A stretch of DNA of 64,000 nt from Bog-756 sp963730685 (GTDB lineage Bacteria > Actinomycetota > Acidimicrobiia > Acidimicrobiales > RAAP-2). The notes beneath the pieces were generated by a model, which saw only the letters and a list, made by a program, of their open reading frames with translations, was not told the DNA's origin and ran no database searches. Below, piece by piece: positions 1 through 7,770 of the stretch (position 1 is the stretch's first letter; each line of letters opens with the position of its first letter). Location: the NCBI GenBank assembly GCA_963730685.1, contig CAVSSP010000001.1, positions 806,001-870,000 of the forward strand. Direction: 5' to 3'. The translations under genes were made by a program, and so were the position numbers.

Positions 1-1119
1 GACGACGGCAGCTATCCGGCGGGCCCGGCGTTCCAGACGTCCCTGCTCGAGGCCGGTGGCGAGGTCGGATTCGAGGAGGGCAACGCCGTGCAGTACACAT
101 GGTCGGTTCCCCAGGACCTCTCCGCCCTGGCCGACCTCATGGGCGGGGACACCGCCGCGGTGGGGGCGCTCGATTCGTTCTTCACCGTCCTCAATGCCGG
201 CCGGTCGGCCCCGTACGACTGGTCGGGGAACGAGCCGAGCCTGTGGACCCCGTGGGAGTACGACTACTTCGGAGCGCCCTGGCGCACCCAGGCCGTGGTG
301 CGCTCCGTCGTGAACGCCGAGTACGCCGACGCTCCCACCGACGAGCCGGGCAACGACGATCTCGGCGCGCTGTCCTCCTGGTACGTGTGGGCCGCCATCG
401 GCATGTACCCGGTGACACCCGGGAGTGCCGACCTGGCCCTGGCCAGCCCGCTGTTCCCGAGGGTGGTGGTCACGCTGCCCGACGGTCGCCATCTCACGGT
501 GAGTGCGCCGGCGGCCTCGGCATCCAGGCCCTACGTCCGCTCGCTGTCTGTCGCCGGTGTGACTCGTCCGGCGTCGGGGGGATGCGGGTCGACCGCGGGC
601 TCACGGGGCTCGCGCCGGCCCGGCTGGTGCCAACCGTGGCTGCCGGCCTCGGCCCTCACGTCCGGGGCCACGCTCGCCTTCGACCTCTCGTCTGTGCCTG
701 ATCCCAACTGGGCGACGGCCCGATCGGCTTCCCCGCCGTCGTTCGGGAGCGGTCGCCTCCCGGTGGTGGGCTACTCGCTCCCCAGTGGGGCGATCACGGT
801 CCGGGCCGGGCAGTCAGCGCCCGTGCTGCTCGGGATCAGGCCGGCCGAGCCGGGCGTCACGACCGTGGTCTGGCAGGCCACAGGGACCGGGATCACCGTG
901 TCGCCGAGCAGCGGTCGGTTGGCCGCCGGGGCCGAGCCGGGCCGGAGTGGGTCGGCGCTGAAGGGGTCGGGCGGAACCGATGGCGCTGCGACACCGACAC
1001 TCCAATCCCTGACGGTGCGAGGGATGACCGCGGGCACCGGCGTGGTGGAGGTACACATGAGCACGACAGGCGGGACGGCGCTGCCGCCGGTGGTCATCGA
1101 TGTGCAGGTGACGGGCTGA
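1..1119 (+). CDS. GH92-family alpha-mannosidase-like glycosidase, C-terminal part (5' end outside window)
   Basis: The frame is open from base 1, so only the last 372 codons are present. The fragment carries the hallmark of the GH92 catalytic barrel, GNDDLGALSSWYVWAAIG followed by YPVTPG (about residues 117-141 of the fragment), and the typical closing WLPASAL strand. GH92 enzymes are calcium-dependent exo-alpha-mannosidases that are usually secreted. The last roughly 110 residues form an extra Ig-like beta domain. The stretch between about 560 and 630 reads oddly (glycine, serine and arginine rich) compared with family members, which may be a loop or a compensated frameshift. Family call is firm; substrate is not determined. 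Confidence 0.85.
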   Translation, partial: DDGSYPAGPAFQTSLLEAGGEVGFEEGNAVQYTWSVPQDLSALADLMGGDTAAVGALDSFFTVLNAGRSAPYDWSGNEPSLWTPWEYDYFGAPWRTQAVVRSVVNAEYADAPTDEPGNDDLGALSSWYVWAAIGMYPVTPGSADLALASPLFPRVVVTLPDGRHLTVSAPAASASRPYVRSLSVAGVTRPASGGCGSTAGSRGSRRPGWCQPWLPASALTSGATLAFDLSSVPDPNWATARSASPPSFGSGRLPVVGYSLPSGAITVRAGQSAPVLLGIRPAEPGVTTVVWQATGTGITVSPSSGRLAAGAEPGRSGSALKGSGGTDGAATPTLQSLTVRGMTAGTGVVEVHMSTTGGTALPPVVIDVQVTG

Positions 1120-1175
1120 ACCACCTCAGCGGCGATCGCCCGCTCGGCGATGACCCGGGCTACCGGCGGTCCTCG

Positions 1176-2168
1176 TCAGTCGACCTTGCCGATCCGGTGC
1201 AGCCACTCGGTGGTGATCAACAGCCCGTCGTCGAGGCTGATGGGGTCGTACCCGATCCGCTTGTAGGTCTTCGAATCGGTCAGCAGGCGCCGCGACGGGC
1301 GCGCCGAGGCCGCCTTGGTGGCGATGGCCACCAGCGTCGGTCCGAAGACCTTGGCCAGCTCGGGATCGTCCGAGGGCTCGATGTCCTCCACCCGGTGGTC
1401 GAGCCCGGCCAGCTCGCAGATGCGATTGCACGCCTCGGCGATGCTGACCACGTCCTCGGGCTGGCCATCGAGCATGTAGCGCTCGCCCGACACACCCCGG
1501 TCGAGGGCCAGGATGCAGCCGCGGGCGATGTCGTCGGCGAACACCCAGCTCACCGGAAACTTGAGGTACCGGGTCAGGCGCTGGCGCAGCGCCGACACCA
1601 GGACCCGGTTGAAGCTGGTCTTGCCGAGGGCGTTGCTGACCACCGGCGACGGCCCGAAGATGGCACCCGGGTGGGTGCTGACCACGTCCTGGCCGGCGGC
1701 GGCCCGGGCCATGGCGTCCTCGAATGCGGCCATCTTGGTGATGGTGTACGGATCCGAGCTCGGTTCCTTGGAGACGGGGGCGTCCTCTCGCTCGAGCCCT
1801 CCCGAGGTGTCGAAGAAGGTTCCGGTGCTGACGGCCACCACCCGCCGCATGCCGACGCGCTCGGCGGCGTCGAGGACGTGCCGGGTGCCGTCGACGTTGA
1901 CCGCCTTGAAGTCGTCGAGGTTCTGGCTGGCGCCGCCGAGGAGGGCGGCGCAGTGGATGGCGGCGTCGGCGCCGGTGGCGCTACGCAGGACGTCCTTGGC
2001 GTTGGTGATGTCGCCGGTCACGACCTCGACGCCCAGTGCGATCAGCGGGTCGGTGTCGGCACCGTCACGGGCCAGGGCCCGGACGGCATCGCCCCGCTCG
2101 ATGAGGAGTTTGCAGACGTTGGCCCCGGCCAGGCCGGTCGCCCCGGTGACGAGTACCGTCTCGCTCAT
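1176..2168 (-). CDS. NAD(P)-dependent epimerase/dehydratase (extended SDR)
   Basis: A 330-residue Rossmann protein. The N-terminus has GATGLAGANVCK, the GxxGxxG cofactor site, and the active-site pattern YTITK is near residue 150, where extended short-chain dehydrogenases carry YxxxK. The style is that of dihydroflavonol reductase or 3-beta-hydroxysteroid dehydrogenase relatives. The start chosen is the ATG that overlaps the stop of the upstream carboxymuconolactone decarboxylase-like gene by 4 bp, which implies translational coupling. The frame stays open for more than 1.5 kb upstream, but that extension is antisense to real genes. Substrate unknown. Confidence 0.85.
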   Translation of the reverse strand: MSETVLVTGATGLAGANVCKLLIERGDAVRALARDGADTDPLIALGVEVVTGDITNAKDVLRSATGADAAIHCAALLGGASQNLDDFKAVNVDGTRHVLDAAERVGMRRVVAVSTGTFFDTSGGLEREDAPVSKEPSSDPYTITKMAAFEDAMARAAAGQDVVSTHPGAIFGPSPVVSNALGKTSFNRVLVSALRQRLTRYLKFPVSWVFADDIARGCILALDRGVSGERYMLDGQPEDVVSIAEACNRICELAGLDHRVEDIEPSDDPELAKVFGPTLVAIATKAASARPSRRLLTDSKTYKRIGYDPISLDDGLLITTEWLHRIGKVD

Positions 2169-2752
2169 GCCGGCGCCTGCTCGCGCTCGTCGCTGTAGGC
2201 CGTGTCGACCTGGTCGGGGTCGAAGGCGATGACCGGGGCGCTGTCCCCGAACACATCGAGGGTGTGGATGAAGCGGTGGGTTCCCATGGTCGTGGCACAG
2301 GTGAAGCCCAGTTCCACGATCTGGGCGGCGGTGAAGACCTCGCCGAGCCTCCGATAGGTGTCGTCGTCGATGGCATGGTGGTCGGCCGACAGCAGGTCGA
2401 GGAACTCCACGGCCAGCCGCTCCTGCTCGGTCAGGTCGGAATGTCCGGGCGCGATCAGGCAGGCCACGTCCTCGTCGGTGATGGAGTCGTGCTTGCGGGA
2501 CTGCATGCACGGCTGGCACTCGCCGAGCTGAGCACTCCGGATCCTGATCAGCTCGAGGATCCGTCCCCCGAGGAGGCTCTGCTGCCCCCACGCGCCGCGG
2601 GCGGCGTTGGTCATCAGGATCTGCTGGGTCCGGTAGGCGAAGATCTGCAGGGGGACAGGGGTGGCATAGGTGCCGTCGGCCACGCCGTCCTCGATGATCC
2701 GCCTCGGCTCCTCGGCCAGCTGGTCCATCGGGATCGGTTCGATCCTTGGCAT
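2165..2752 (-). CDS. Carboxymuconolactone decarboxylase / AhpD-like protein
   Basis: A 195-residue all-helical protein of the CMD/AhpD superfamily. The motif ECQPCMQSR gives the CxxC pair of this family, followed by the helix with LAVEFLDLLS and the TMGTHRFIH segment. Members are peroxidase-like redox proteins or decarboxylases. It is the first gene of a two-gene unit, ending inside the start of the epimerase/dehydratase gene. Pairing with an SDR suggests a small-molecule catabolic or detoxification role, which is inference. The start ATG lies beside a short AT-rich divergent promoter region. Confidence 0.8.
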   Translation of the reverse strand: MPRIEPIPMDQLAEEPRRIIEDGVADGTYATPVPLQIFAYRTQQILMTNAARGAWGQQSLLGGRILELIRIRSAQLGECQPCMQSRKHDSITDEDVACLIAPGHSDLTEQERLAVEFLDLLSADHHAIDDDTYRRLGEVFTAAQIVELGFTCATTMGTHRFIHTLDVFGDSAPVIAFDPDQVDTAYSDEREQAPA

Positions 2753-2825
2753 ACTTCCCCCCTCCGGCCGGCATCGGCGGCCTGATAACGATTGTTTCCC
2801 AAGAACCTATAAGGCTGGTGACGCG
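2753..2825. promoter_or_regulatory. Divergent promoter region between CMD-like gene and SDR gene
   Basis: This 73-bp gap separates two divergent genes and holds the only AT-rich patch nearby. A TATAAG hexamer at 2808-2813 could be a -10 element for the rightward gene, although TTGTTT at 2792-2797 is too close to act as its -35. No clear operator symmetry was seen. Confidence 0.3.
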
Positions 2826-3692
2826 ATGTCCATGGAACCCTCGTCGGTGCTGCTCAACGGCCGTGTGGCCGTCGTGACCGGGGGAGGCGCGGGGATCGGG
2901 CGGGGGATCGCCCGAGGGCTGTCCGCCTTCGGGGCCTCGGTGGCGATCTGGGAGCGCGACGCCGACACCGCTGCATCGGCGGCGGTCGAGGTGGGGGGAC
3001 TCGGCATCACCACCGATGTCCGAGAGCCCGATGAGGTCGACGCGGCCCTGGAGCGCACCACCGCCGAGCTGGGCCCGGTGAGCATCCTCGTCAACAATGC
3101 CGGGGGCGTGTTCTGGTCGTCGCTCCTCGAGACGTCGGTCAACGGCTGGGATGCCCTCTACCGGGCCAACCTCCGCCACGTCATCCTCTGCACCCAGCGG
3201 GTGGCCCGGTCGATGGTGGCCGCGGCCGGGGCCGGGGCCGGGGCCGGGGCCGGGGCCGGGGCCGGGGCCGGCGAACCGGGGGAGGCCGGGACGGGCAGCA
3301 TCATCAATGTGACCTCCATCGAGGGGGTCCGTGCCGCCCCGGGGTACGCGGCCTATGCCGCCGCCAAGGCCGGCGTCATCAACTTCACCAAGACGGCCGC
3401 CCTGGAACTGGCACCGCACGGCATCCGGGTCAATGCGTTGGCCCCGGACATCACGCTGACCGAGGGGATGGCCGCGGTGGCCCCGCCCGGGGCCGAGGCG
3501 CATTTCGGGTTGACCGTGCCGATGGGCCGCGCCGGCCACGTCGACGAGATGGCCGGGGCGGCCGTGTTCCTGGCCGGCGGCATGTCCAGCTACATCACCG
3601 GGCAGACCATCCACGTCGACGGTGGGACCCAGGCCTCCAGCGGGTGGTACCACCACCCCGACACCGGCGCCTACGTGCTCGGCCCCGGGTGA
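2826..3692 (+). CDS. Short-chain dehydrogenase/reductase with Gly-Ala repeat loop
   Basis: A 288-residue classical SDR. TGGGAGIGRG near residue 20 binds the nucleotide, NNAGG near 92 is the conserved NAG motif, and YAAYAAAKAG holds the catalytic YxxxK. The C-terminus ends in ITGQTIHVDGG, typical of 3-oxoacyl-ACP-reductase-like SDRs. Between the NAG motif and the catalytic serine region the protein has a run of alternating Gly and Ala coded by seven GCCGGG hexamers plus a GCCGGC, which family members lack. Either of two ATGs six bases apart could be used. Reaction unknown. Confidence 0.85.
   Translation: MSMEPSSVLLNGRVAVVTGGGAGIGRGIARGLSAFGASVAIWERDADTAASAAVEVGGLGITTDVREPDEVDAALERTTAELGPVSILVNNAGGVFWSSLLETSVNGWDALYRANLRHVILCTQRVARSMVAAAGAGAGAGAGAGAGAGEPGEAGTGSIINVTSIEGVRAAPGYAAYAAAKAGVINFTKTAALELAPHGIRVNALAPDITLTEGMAAVAPPGAEAHFGLTVPMGRAGHVDEMAGAAVFLAGGMSSYITGQTIHVDGGTQASSGWYHHPDTGAYVLGPG
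3225..3272 (+). repeat. In-frame GCCGGG hexanucleotide microsatellite
   Basis: Seven perfect GCCGGG units and one GCCGGC lie in frame inside the SDR gene and encode (Ala-Gly)8. A hexamer array can change length by slippage without breaking the frame, so the length of this loop may vary between strains. Confidence 0.95.
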
Positions 3693-3776
3693 CGACGGAG
3701 GCGGGGCGCAGCCGTGGGCCGGCGCCACCGTCCGACCCTGGACCGACACCCGCCAAACATGGCGGTGGCGTGGCGG

Positions 3777-4595
3777 TCAGCCGTCGTCCCCCAGGTTCCC
3801 GACGTGGGCGGACATCCCGCCGTCGATGGCGATCATCTGGCCGGTGATGTATCGGGACTCATCCGACGCCAGGAACACCACCAGGTTGGCGATGTCGTCG
3901 GGTTGGCCGAGGAACGGGGTCAGTGTGGAGCGACCCAGATGCTCCAAGATGCGCTCGGTGAGATGGGCACGGACGGCATCGGTGACGATGAGGCCGGGCA
4001 CGATGGTGTTGACTCGGACGCCCTGCTTGCCGTGACCGGCGGCGGCGTACATGGTGAGGGCGTTGACGCCGGCCTTCGACACGCCGTATGCGGTGCGGGT
4101 CCGGTCGCCCTTGAGGGACGCCCCCGACGACATGTTGACGATGGAGCCACCTCCGGAGCGGACCATGGCCGGGATGGTGTGCTTGCAGGTGAGCACCTGG
4201 CTGCGCAGGTTGACCGCCATCGTCCTCTCCCAGACGTCCATGGACAGCTCGGTCACCCCGGTGTCGCGGGACAAGAACTCCGAGTCGGTCAGGGCGGCGT
4301 TGTTGTGGAGCACGTCGATGCGCCCGAACCGGTCGATGGCCGCCGCCACGACCCCGACCACCTGGGCCTCCTCGGAGAGGTCGGCGCGTACGGGCAGCGC
4401 CGACCCGCCCGCGGCCTCGATCTCCTGGGACACCCGGGTGGCACCGGCCTCATCGATGTCCACCACCACCACCGACGCCCCTTCCCGGGCCAGGGCCCGC
4501 GCCGTCGCACCTCCGATCCCTCCGGCCCCTCCGGTGACGATGGCCACCTTGCCGACCACCCGCCCGAAGCCGCCGGGCGCCCCGTTGGAGGTCAC
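3777..4595 (-). CDS. Short-chain dehydrogenase/reductase
   Basis: A classical SDR of about 272 residues. It has TGGAGGIGGATA for NAD(P) binding, an HNNAAL variant of the NNAG motif, and YGVSKAG with the catalytic Tyr and Lys. It ends with ITGQMIAIDGGMSAHVG, the usual C-terminal signature. I place the start at a GTG because the reading frame upstream has no convincing start or ribosome site and reads like noncoding DNA. It converges on the preceding SDR gene and diverges from the aldo-keto reductase gene. Substrate unknown. Confidence 0.8.
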   Translation of the reverse strand: MTSNGAPGGFGRVVGKVAIVTGGAGGIGGATARALAREGASVVVVDIDEAGATRVSQEIEAAGGSALPVRADLSEEAQVVGVVAAAIDRFGRIDVLHNNAALTDSEFLSRDTGVTELSMDVWERTMAVNLRSQVLTCKHTIPAMVRSGGGSIVNMSSGASLKGDRTRTAYGVSKAGVNALTMYAAAGHGKQGVRVNTIVPGLIVTDAVRAHLTERILEHLGRSTLTPFLGQPDDIANLVVFLASDESRYITGQMIAIDGGMSAHVGNLGDDG

Positions 4596-4788
4596 GACCC
4601 CGGTCCGATGGTCACGGACCGGTCCGGTGCTTCGGCGGCACTGCAACGTTGTGTCGACATTCGGATCCTCTCGGGAGATCGGTGCCGGTGCCGATCGGCG
4701 CCGAACGCCATCAGCGTGCCATCTCCGCCGTCCGTATGCCCACCGGCCACGCGTCTGGACGCTTCCTGCAGGTGGTAGACCAACCACC

Positions 4789-5715
4789 ATGGAGACGAGA
4801 CGGATCGGGTCGCTCGAGGTGTCGGTCGTGGGCCTCGGCACCAACAACTTCGGCATGGGCATGCAAGAGGACGAGGTCCCACCGGTGGTCGGCGCCGCCC
4901 TGGCGGCGGGAGTCAACTTCTTCGACACCTCGGACTCCTACGGAGAGAGCGAGGTGCGCTTGGCCAAGGCGCTCGGGAGCCGTCGCGACGAAGTCGTGAT
5001 CGGGACCAAGTTCGGCAGTCCCGTAGGGGGCGCGACGGTCGGCGGCGCCCGGCCCGAGTATGTGCGCACAGCGGTCGAGCGGAGTCTGCAACGGTTGGGC
5101 ACCGACCGGATCGACCTGTACCAGCTCCACCGCCCCGATCCCGAGACACCCATCGCCGACACCCTCGGGACGCTCGGCCAGCTGGTCCAGGAGGGCAAAG
5201 TGCGGGAGATCGGCTGCTCGAACTTCTCCGCCCAGCAGCTGCGGGACGCCGAGGCGGCGGTGGCCCCGGGCCAGGCCCGGTTCGTCAGCGTGCAGAACCA
5301 CTACAACCTTCTCCACCGTCAGGACGAGTACGAGGTCCTCCCGGAGTGCCGGCGCCTGGACCTGGCGTATCTTCCCTTCTTCCCTCTGGCCAGCGGGATG
5401 CTGACCGGGAAGTATTCGCGGGGAGAGCCAGCGCCGGCGGGGACCCGCCTGGAGCGATGGGGCGACCGTGCCGGCGGCCTGCTCTCGGACGAGAACTTCG
5501 ATGTCGTCGACGCCCTGGGACGGTGGGCGGGGGAGCGGGGCCACACCCTCCTCGACCTTGCGATCGCCTGGCTGGTGTCCAAGCCGGTCGTGGCATCGGT
5601 CATCGCTGGGGCCACCAAGGTGGACCAGGTGGAGGGGAACGTCTCGGCCGCCGCATGGCGCTTGACCCCCGACGAGATGATCCAGGTCGACGCCCTCGCC
5701 CCGATCCCGACCTAG
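4789..5715 (+). CDS. Aldo/keto reductase
   Basis: A 308-residue (beta/alpha)8 oxidoreductase that reduces carbonyls with NADPH. The catalytic tetrad is visible: Asp and Tyr in DTSDSYGESE, Lys in IGTKFG, and His in YQLHRPDP. The C-terminal portion contains the SVIAGATKVDQVEGN cofactor-binding segment typical of the family. The length is normal. The ATG sits about 190 bp from the divergent SDR, so this gap probably holds both promoters. Substrate is not evident. Confidence 0.88.
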   Translation: METRRIGSLEVSVVGLGTNNFGMGMQEDEVPPVVGAALAAGVNFFDTSDSYGESEVRLAKALGSRRDEVVIGTKFGSPVGGATVGGARPEYVRTAVERSLQRLGTDRIDLYQLHRPDPETPIADTLGTLGQLVQEGKVREIGCSNFSAQQLRDAEAAVAPGQARFVSVQNHYNLLHRQDEYEVLPECRRLDLAYLPFFPLASGMLTGKYSRGEPAPAGTRLERWGDRAGGLLSDENFDVVDALGRWAGERGHTLLDLAIAWLVSKPVVASVIAGATKVDQVEGNVSAAAWRLTPDEMIQVDALAPIPT

Positions 5716-5858
5716 TCCCCGGGCCCGACCGACCGGGGTGGGCCAGCCCGGTCCGGCACCGTCCCGGCACCGCCCCTGGCGCCGGCCGGGTCCATTTTGA
5801 CATCGGCTATCGTCGGCGCCGGGGCCGATGGAACGGCTCCGAGGAGCCAGGTGGTGCA

Positions 5859-6443
5859 GTGAACGTCGTCGTGAGCAACGTCAAAGGCGGTGTGGGCAAG
5901 ACCACCTCGTCGATCTATCTGGCCGCCGCGGCCGTCGAACGCGGCTGGGACCCCGTGCTGCTGATCGACGCCGATCGCCAGGCGTCGTCGGCGGAGTGGA
6001 TGGAAGAGCGCCCGGCAGAGGGCGTGGACCTGGTCGAGGCACCGTCCGAGCGCACGGTGGCTCGGGCCATGTCCGGGCACAAGGGCCTTGCCGTCGTCGA
6101 CACCCCGCCGGGCGACGAGCGCATCGTCCGGGCCGCACTGGACCGGGCCGACGCGGTGGTGATCCCGACCCGGGCCGGAGGCGTCGAGTACTCCCGGGTG
6201 GTCGCCACCCTGGACATGATCGGTGACCGGACGCCCTATGGCGTCGTGATCTGTGCCGCCAGGCTCGGGACCAACGACCTCGACGAGGCGGTGGCGTGGT
6301 GGACGGAGTCCAAGGTCCCCATCTGGGGGATCATCCCCGAGCGGGTGGGGATCGCGTCGGGGCCGGAGTCGCGGTTGTACCGCGAGGGCCTCGACCTCTA
6401 TGCCACCGTCTTGAAGCGGGCCCTCCGCAAGCGCCCGGCCTGA
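5859..6443 (+). CDS. ParA/MinD-like P-loop ATPase
   Basis: A 194-residue ATPase with the deviant Walker A motif KGGVGKTT close to the N-terminus, DADRQASS after strand 2 and VVDTPPG as the Walker B region. These define small ParA/Soj-type ATPases. It starts at GTG with a GAGGAG about 12 bases upstream. No ParB, centromere-like repeats or chromosome-partition genes are next to it, so it is an orphan and the cargo cannot be inferred. Confidence 0.85.
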   Translation: MNVVVSNVKGGVGKTTSSIYLAAAAVERGWDPVLLIDADRQASSAEWMEERPAEGVDLVEAPSERTVARAMSGHKGLAVVDTPPGDERIVRAALDRADAVVIPTRAGGVEYSRVVATLDMIGDRTPYGVVICAARLGTNDLDEAVAWWTESKVPIWGIIPERVGIASGPESRLYREGLDLYATVLKRALRKRPA

Positions 6444-6471
6444 GTCGGCTCCTCGGTCCCGTCCCCCCGGC

Positions 6472-6861
6472 TCAGGTGAGATCGGTGGGATCCGGAGGCA
6501 CGTCGACGGCGAGTTGGGCGAGCGCCTCCAGCGGGACGATCTCGAGGGCCCGCTCATGTGTGGAGGCCATCACCACGAAGGCGGCCGCACCGTCGCGGAA
6601 CGCCCGCAGCCAGTTGACGGCCGTGACACACCACCGATCGCCCGGCACCAGCCCGGGGAACCCGTACTGCGGGACCGGGGTGCTCAGGTCGTTGCCGATC
6701 CCGCGCTGGTGCTCCAGGAACTCGGCCGTCACCACGGCGCAGATGGTGTGGCTGCCGCCATCCTCCGGACCGGTCGTGCAGCACCCGTCGCGGTAGAAGC
6801 CGGTGAGCGGGTCGGTGCCGCATGGTTCGAGCTCGCCGCCCAGCACGTTGTGATCGGTCAT
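6472..6861 (-). CDS. DUF2237-family protein
   Basis: A 129-residue protein matching the conserved DUF2237 pattern: NVLGGELEPCGTDPLTGFYR, then DGCCTTG, GSHTICAV, GNDLSTP, YGFPGLVPGDRWC and finally THERALE. The conserved cysteines are all present, and the length is usual. Function of the family is not established. It faces away from the small membrane protein gene and the palindromic site to its right. Confidence 0.88.
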   Translation of the reverse strand: MTDHNVLGGELEPCGTDPLTGFYRDGCCTTGPEDGGSHTICAVVTAEFLEHQRGIGNDLSTPVPQYGFPGLVPGDRWCVTAVNWLRAFRDGAAAFVVMASTHERALEIVPLEALAQLAVDVPPDPTDLT

Positions 6862-6966
6862 GACTGGCAGTCTCCCTCAACGCGGCTCGCCTCCGACCGG
6901 GAGCGGACCGGGGCCGCTCATTCGGTCGGATGTGGGAGTGCCGGTCTCTCTCGGCGTGTCGTTTTT

Positions 6967-6997
6967 CCATTTAACATACCAGTGTCATGTTATTTGG
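6967..6997. promoter_or_regulatory. Operator-like inverted repeat in an AT-rich island
   Basis: TAACAT at 6972-6977 and ATGTTA at 6987-6992 form a perfect inverted repeat around a 9-bp spacer, and the outer bases CCA/TGG extend the symmetry to 9 of 11 positions per arm. It lies in an AT-rich pocket in the 247-bp gap between the divergent DUF2237 gene and the small membrane protein gene. This is the geometry of a dimeric repressor site; the regulator is unknown. Confidence 0.4.
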
Positions 6998-7108
6998 AAA
7001 TACAACAGACCGAGGCTGTTGACCCACCTCCGGGTACTGCGCGGGCCCCGGTAGCGGTTTCGGCCGGCCACTTCGCCGGCAACGGAGCGTTCTGCTGGAC
7101 TGGGAGAC

Positions 7109-7333
7109 ATGTCGAGCACAGCGGTCACCGTCTACGGGGTCTGTGCCGTGTCATTCATGATGGCGATGTACGCACTCGAACGCAGGGGCAGGCAGTTCGT
7201 CCTCCTGTTCGCGGTCGGGTGCCTGTTGTCGAGCGCCTACGGGTTCCTCTCGGGGGCCTGGCCCTTCGGAGTGGTCGAGTTCATCTGGTCGGGCATCGCC
7301 CTGCGTCGGTATGTCCAGACCGTCCCGAGCTGA
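7109..7333 (+). CDS. Small membrane protein, two predicted helices
   Basis: A 74-residue hydrophobic protein starting at ATG. Residues about 5-22 and 29-50 look membrane-spanning, with a short charged loop ALERRGRQ between them, and an amphipathic FGVVEFIWSGIALRRY segment follows. It resembles short permease-like proteins sometimes described as CBU_0592-like. No function can be assigned. It is a monocistronic-looking gene behind an AT-rich promoter region. Confidence 0.6.
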   Translation: MSSTAVTVYGVCAVSFMMAMYALERRGRQFVLLFAVGCLLSSAYGFLSGAWPFGVVEFIWSGIALRRYVQTVPS

Positions 7334-7434
7334 CTCGTCGAAAATCGGTCCGACCTGTCGATCCGGGCCGACGAGCACCGTCATTACGGGGAAGCGGTCG
7401 TGCACCGGCACGACCCGTCACAGAGGAGAGACAG

Positions 7435-7770
7435 ATGCGCTACATGTTGATCATCCACAATGACCCGACCCTCCATCCCGTCCCCGGCGATCCCGGATGG
7501 GACCAGCTGATGGCGGACTACGCCGCATTCAGCGCACAGCTCGGTTCCTATACCGGTGACCCGCTCAACGACCCGAGCACGGCCACCACCGTGCGGATAC
7601 GCAACGACGAAACTCTCATCGTCGACGGCCCGTTCGAGGAGACCAAGGAGTGGATGTCGGGCTTCTACATCATCGACTGCGACAGCCTCGACCAGGCGAT
7701 CAAGGCCGCCACCATGGTGCCGTCGGCCAAGTTCGGCTCGGTGGAGGTCCGGCCCGTGGCGGAGATGTAG
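7435..7770 (+). CDS. DGPF/YCII-family protein paired with ECF sigma factor
   Basis: A 111-residue ferredoxin-fold protein beginning MRYMLIIHND and containing LIVDGPFEETKEW, the DGPF motif that names this YCII-related family, then a segment typical of the C-terminal strand. A strong GAGGAG lies 6 bases before the ATG. DGPF genes are characteristically found beside ECF42 sigma factors, and such a gene follows directly. Their biochemical role is unsettled; they are thought to be regulatory targets of the sigma factor. Confidence 0.88.
   Translation: MRYMLIIHNDPTLHPVPGDPGWDQLMADYAAFSAQLGSYTGDPLNDPSTATTVRIRNDETLIVDGPFEETKEWMSGFYIIDCDSLDQAIKAATMVPSAKFGSVEVRPVAEM

Noticed and set aside
3225..3272. 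CRISPR-like or other spaced repeat array
   Set aside because: The units are contiguous hexamers with no spacers. No CRISPR array or cas gene was found anywhere in the window.
1176..3749. An 857-codon leftward open frame
   Set aside because: Only its last 330 codons (the epimerase/dehydratase) are real; the rest is antisense to the CMD-like and SDR genes, as often happens in high-GC DNA.
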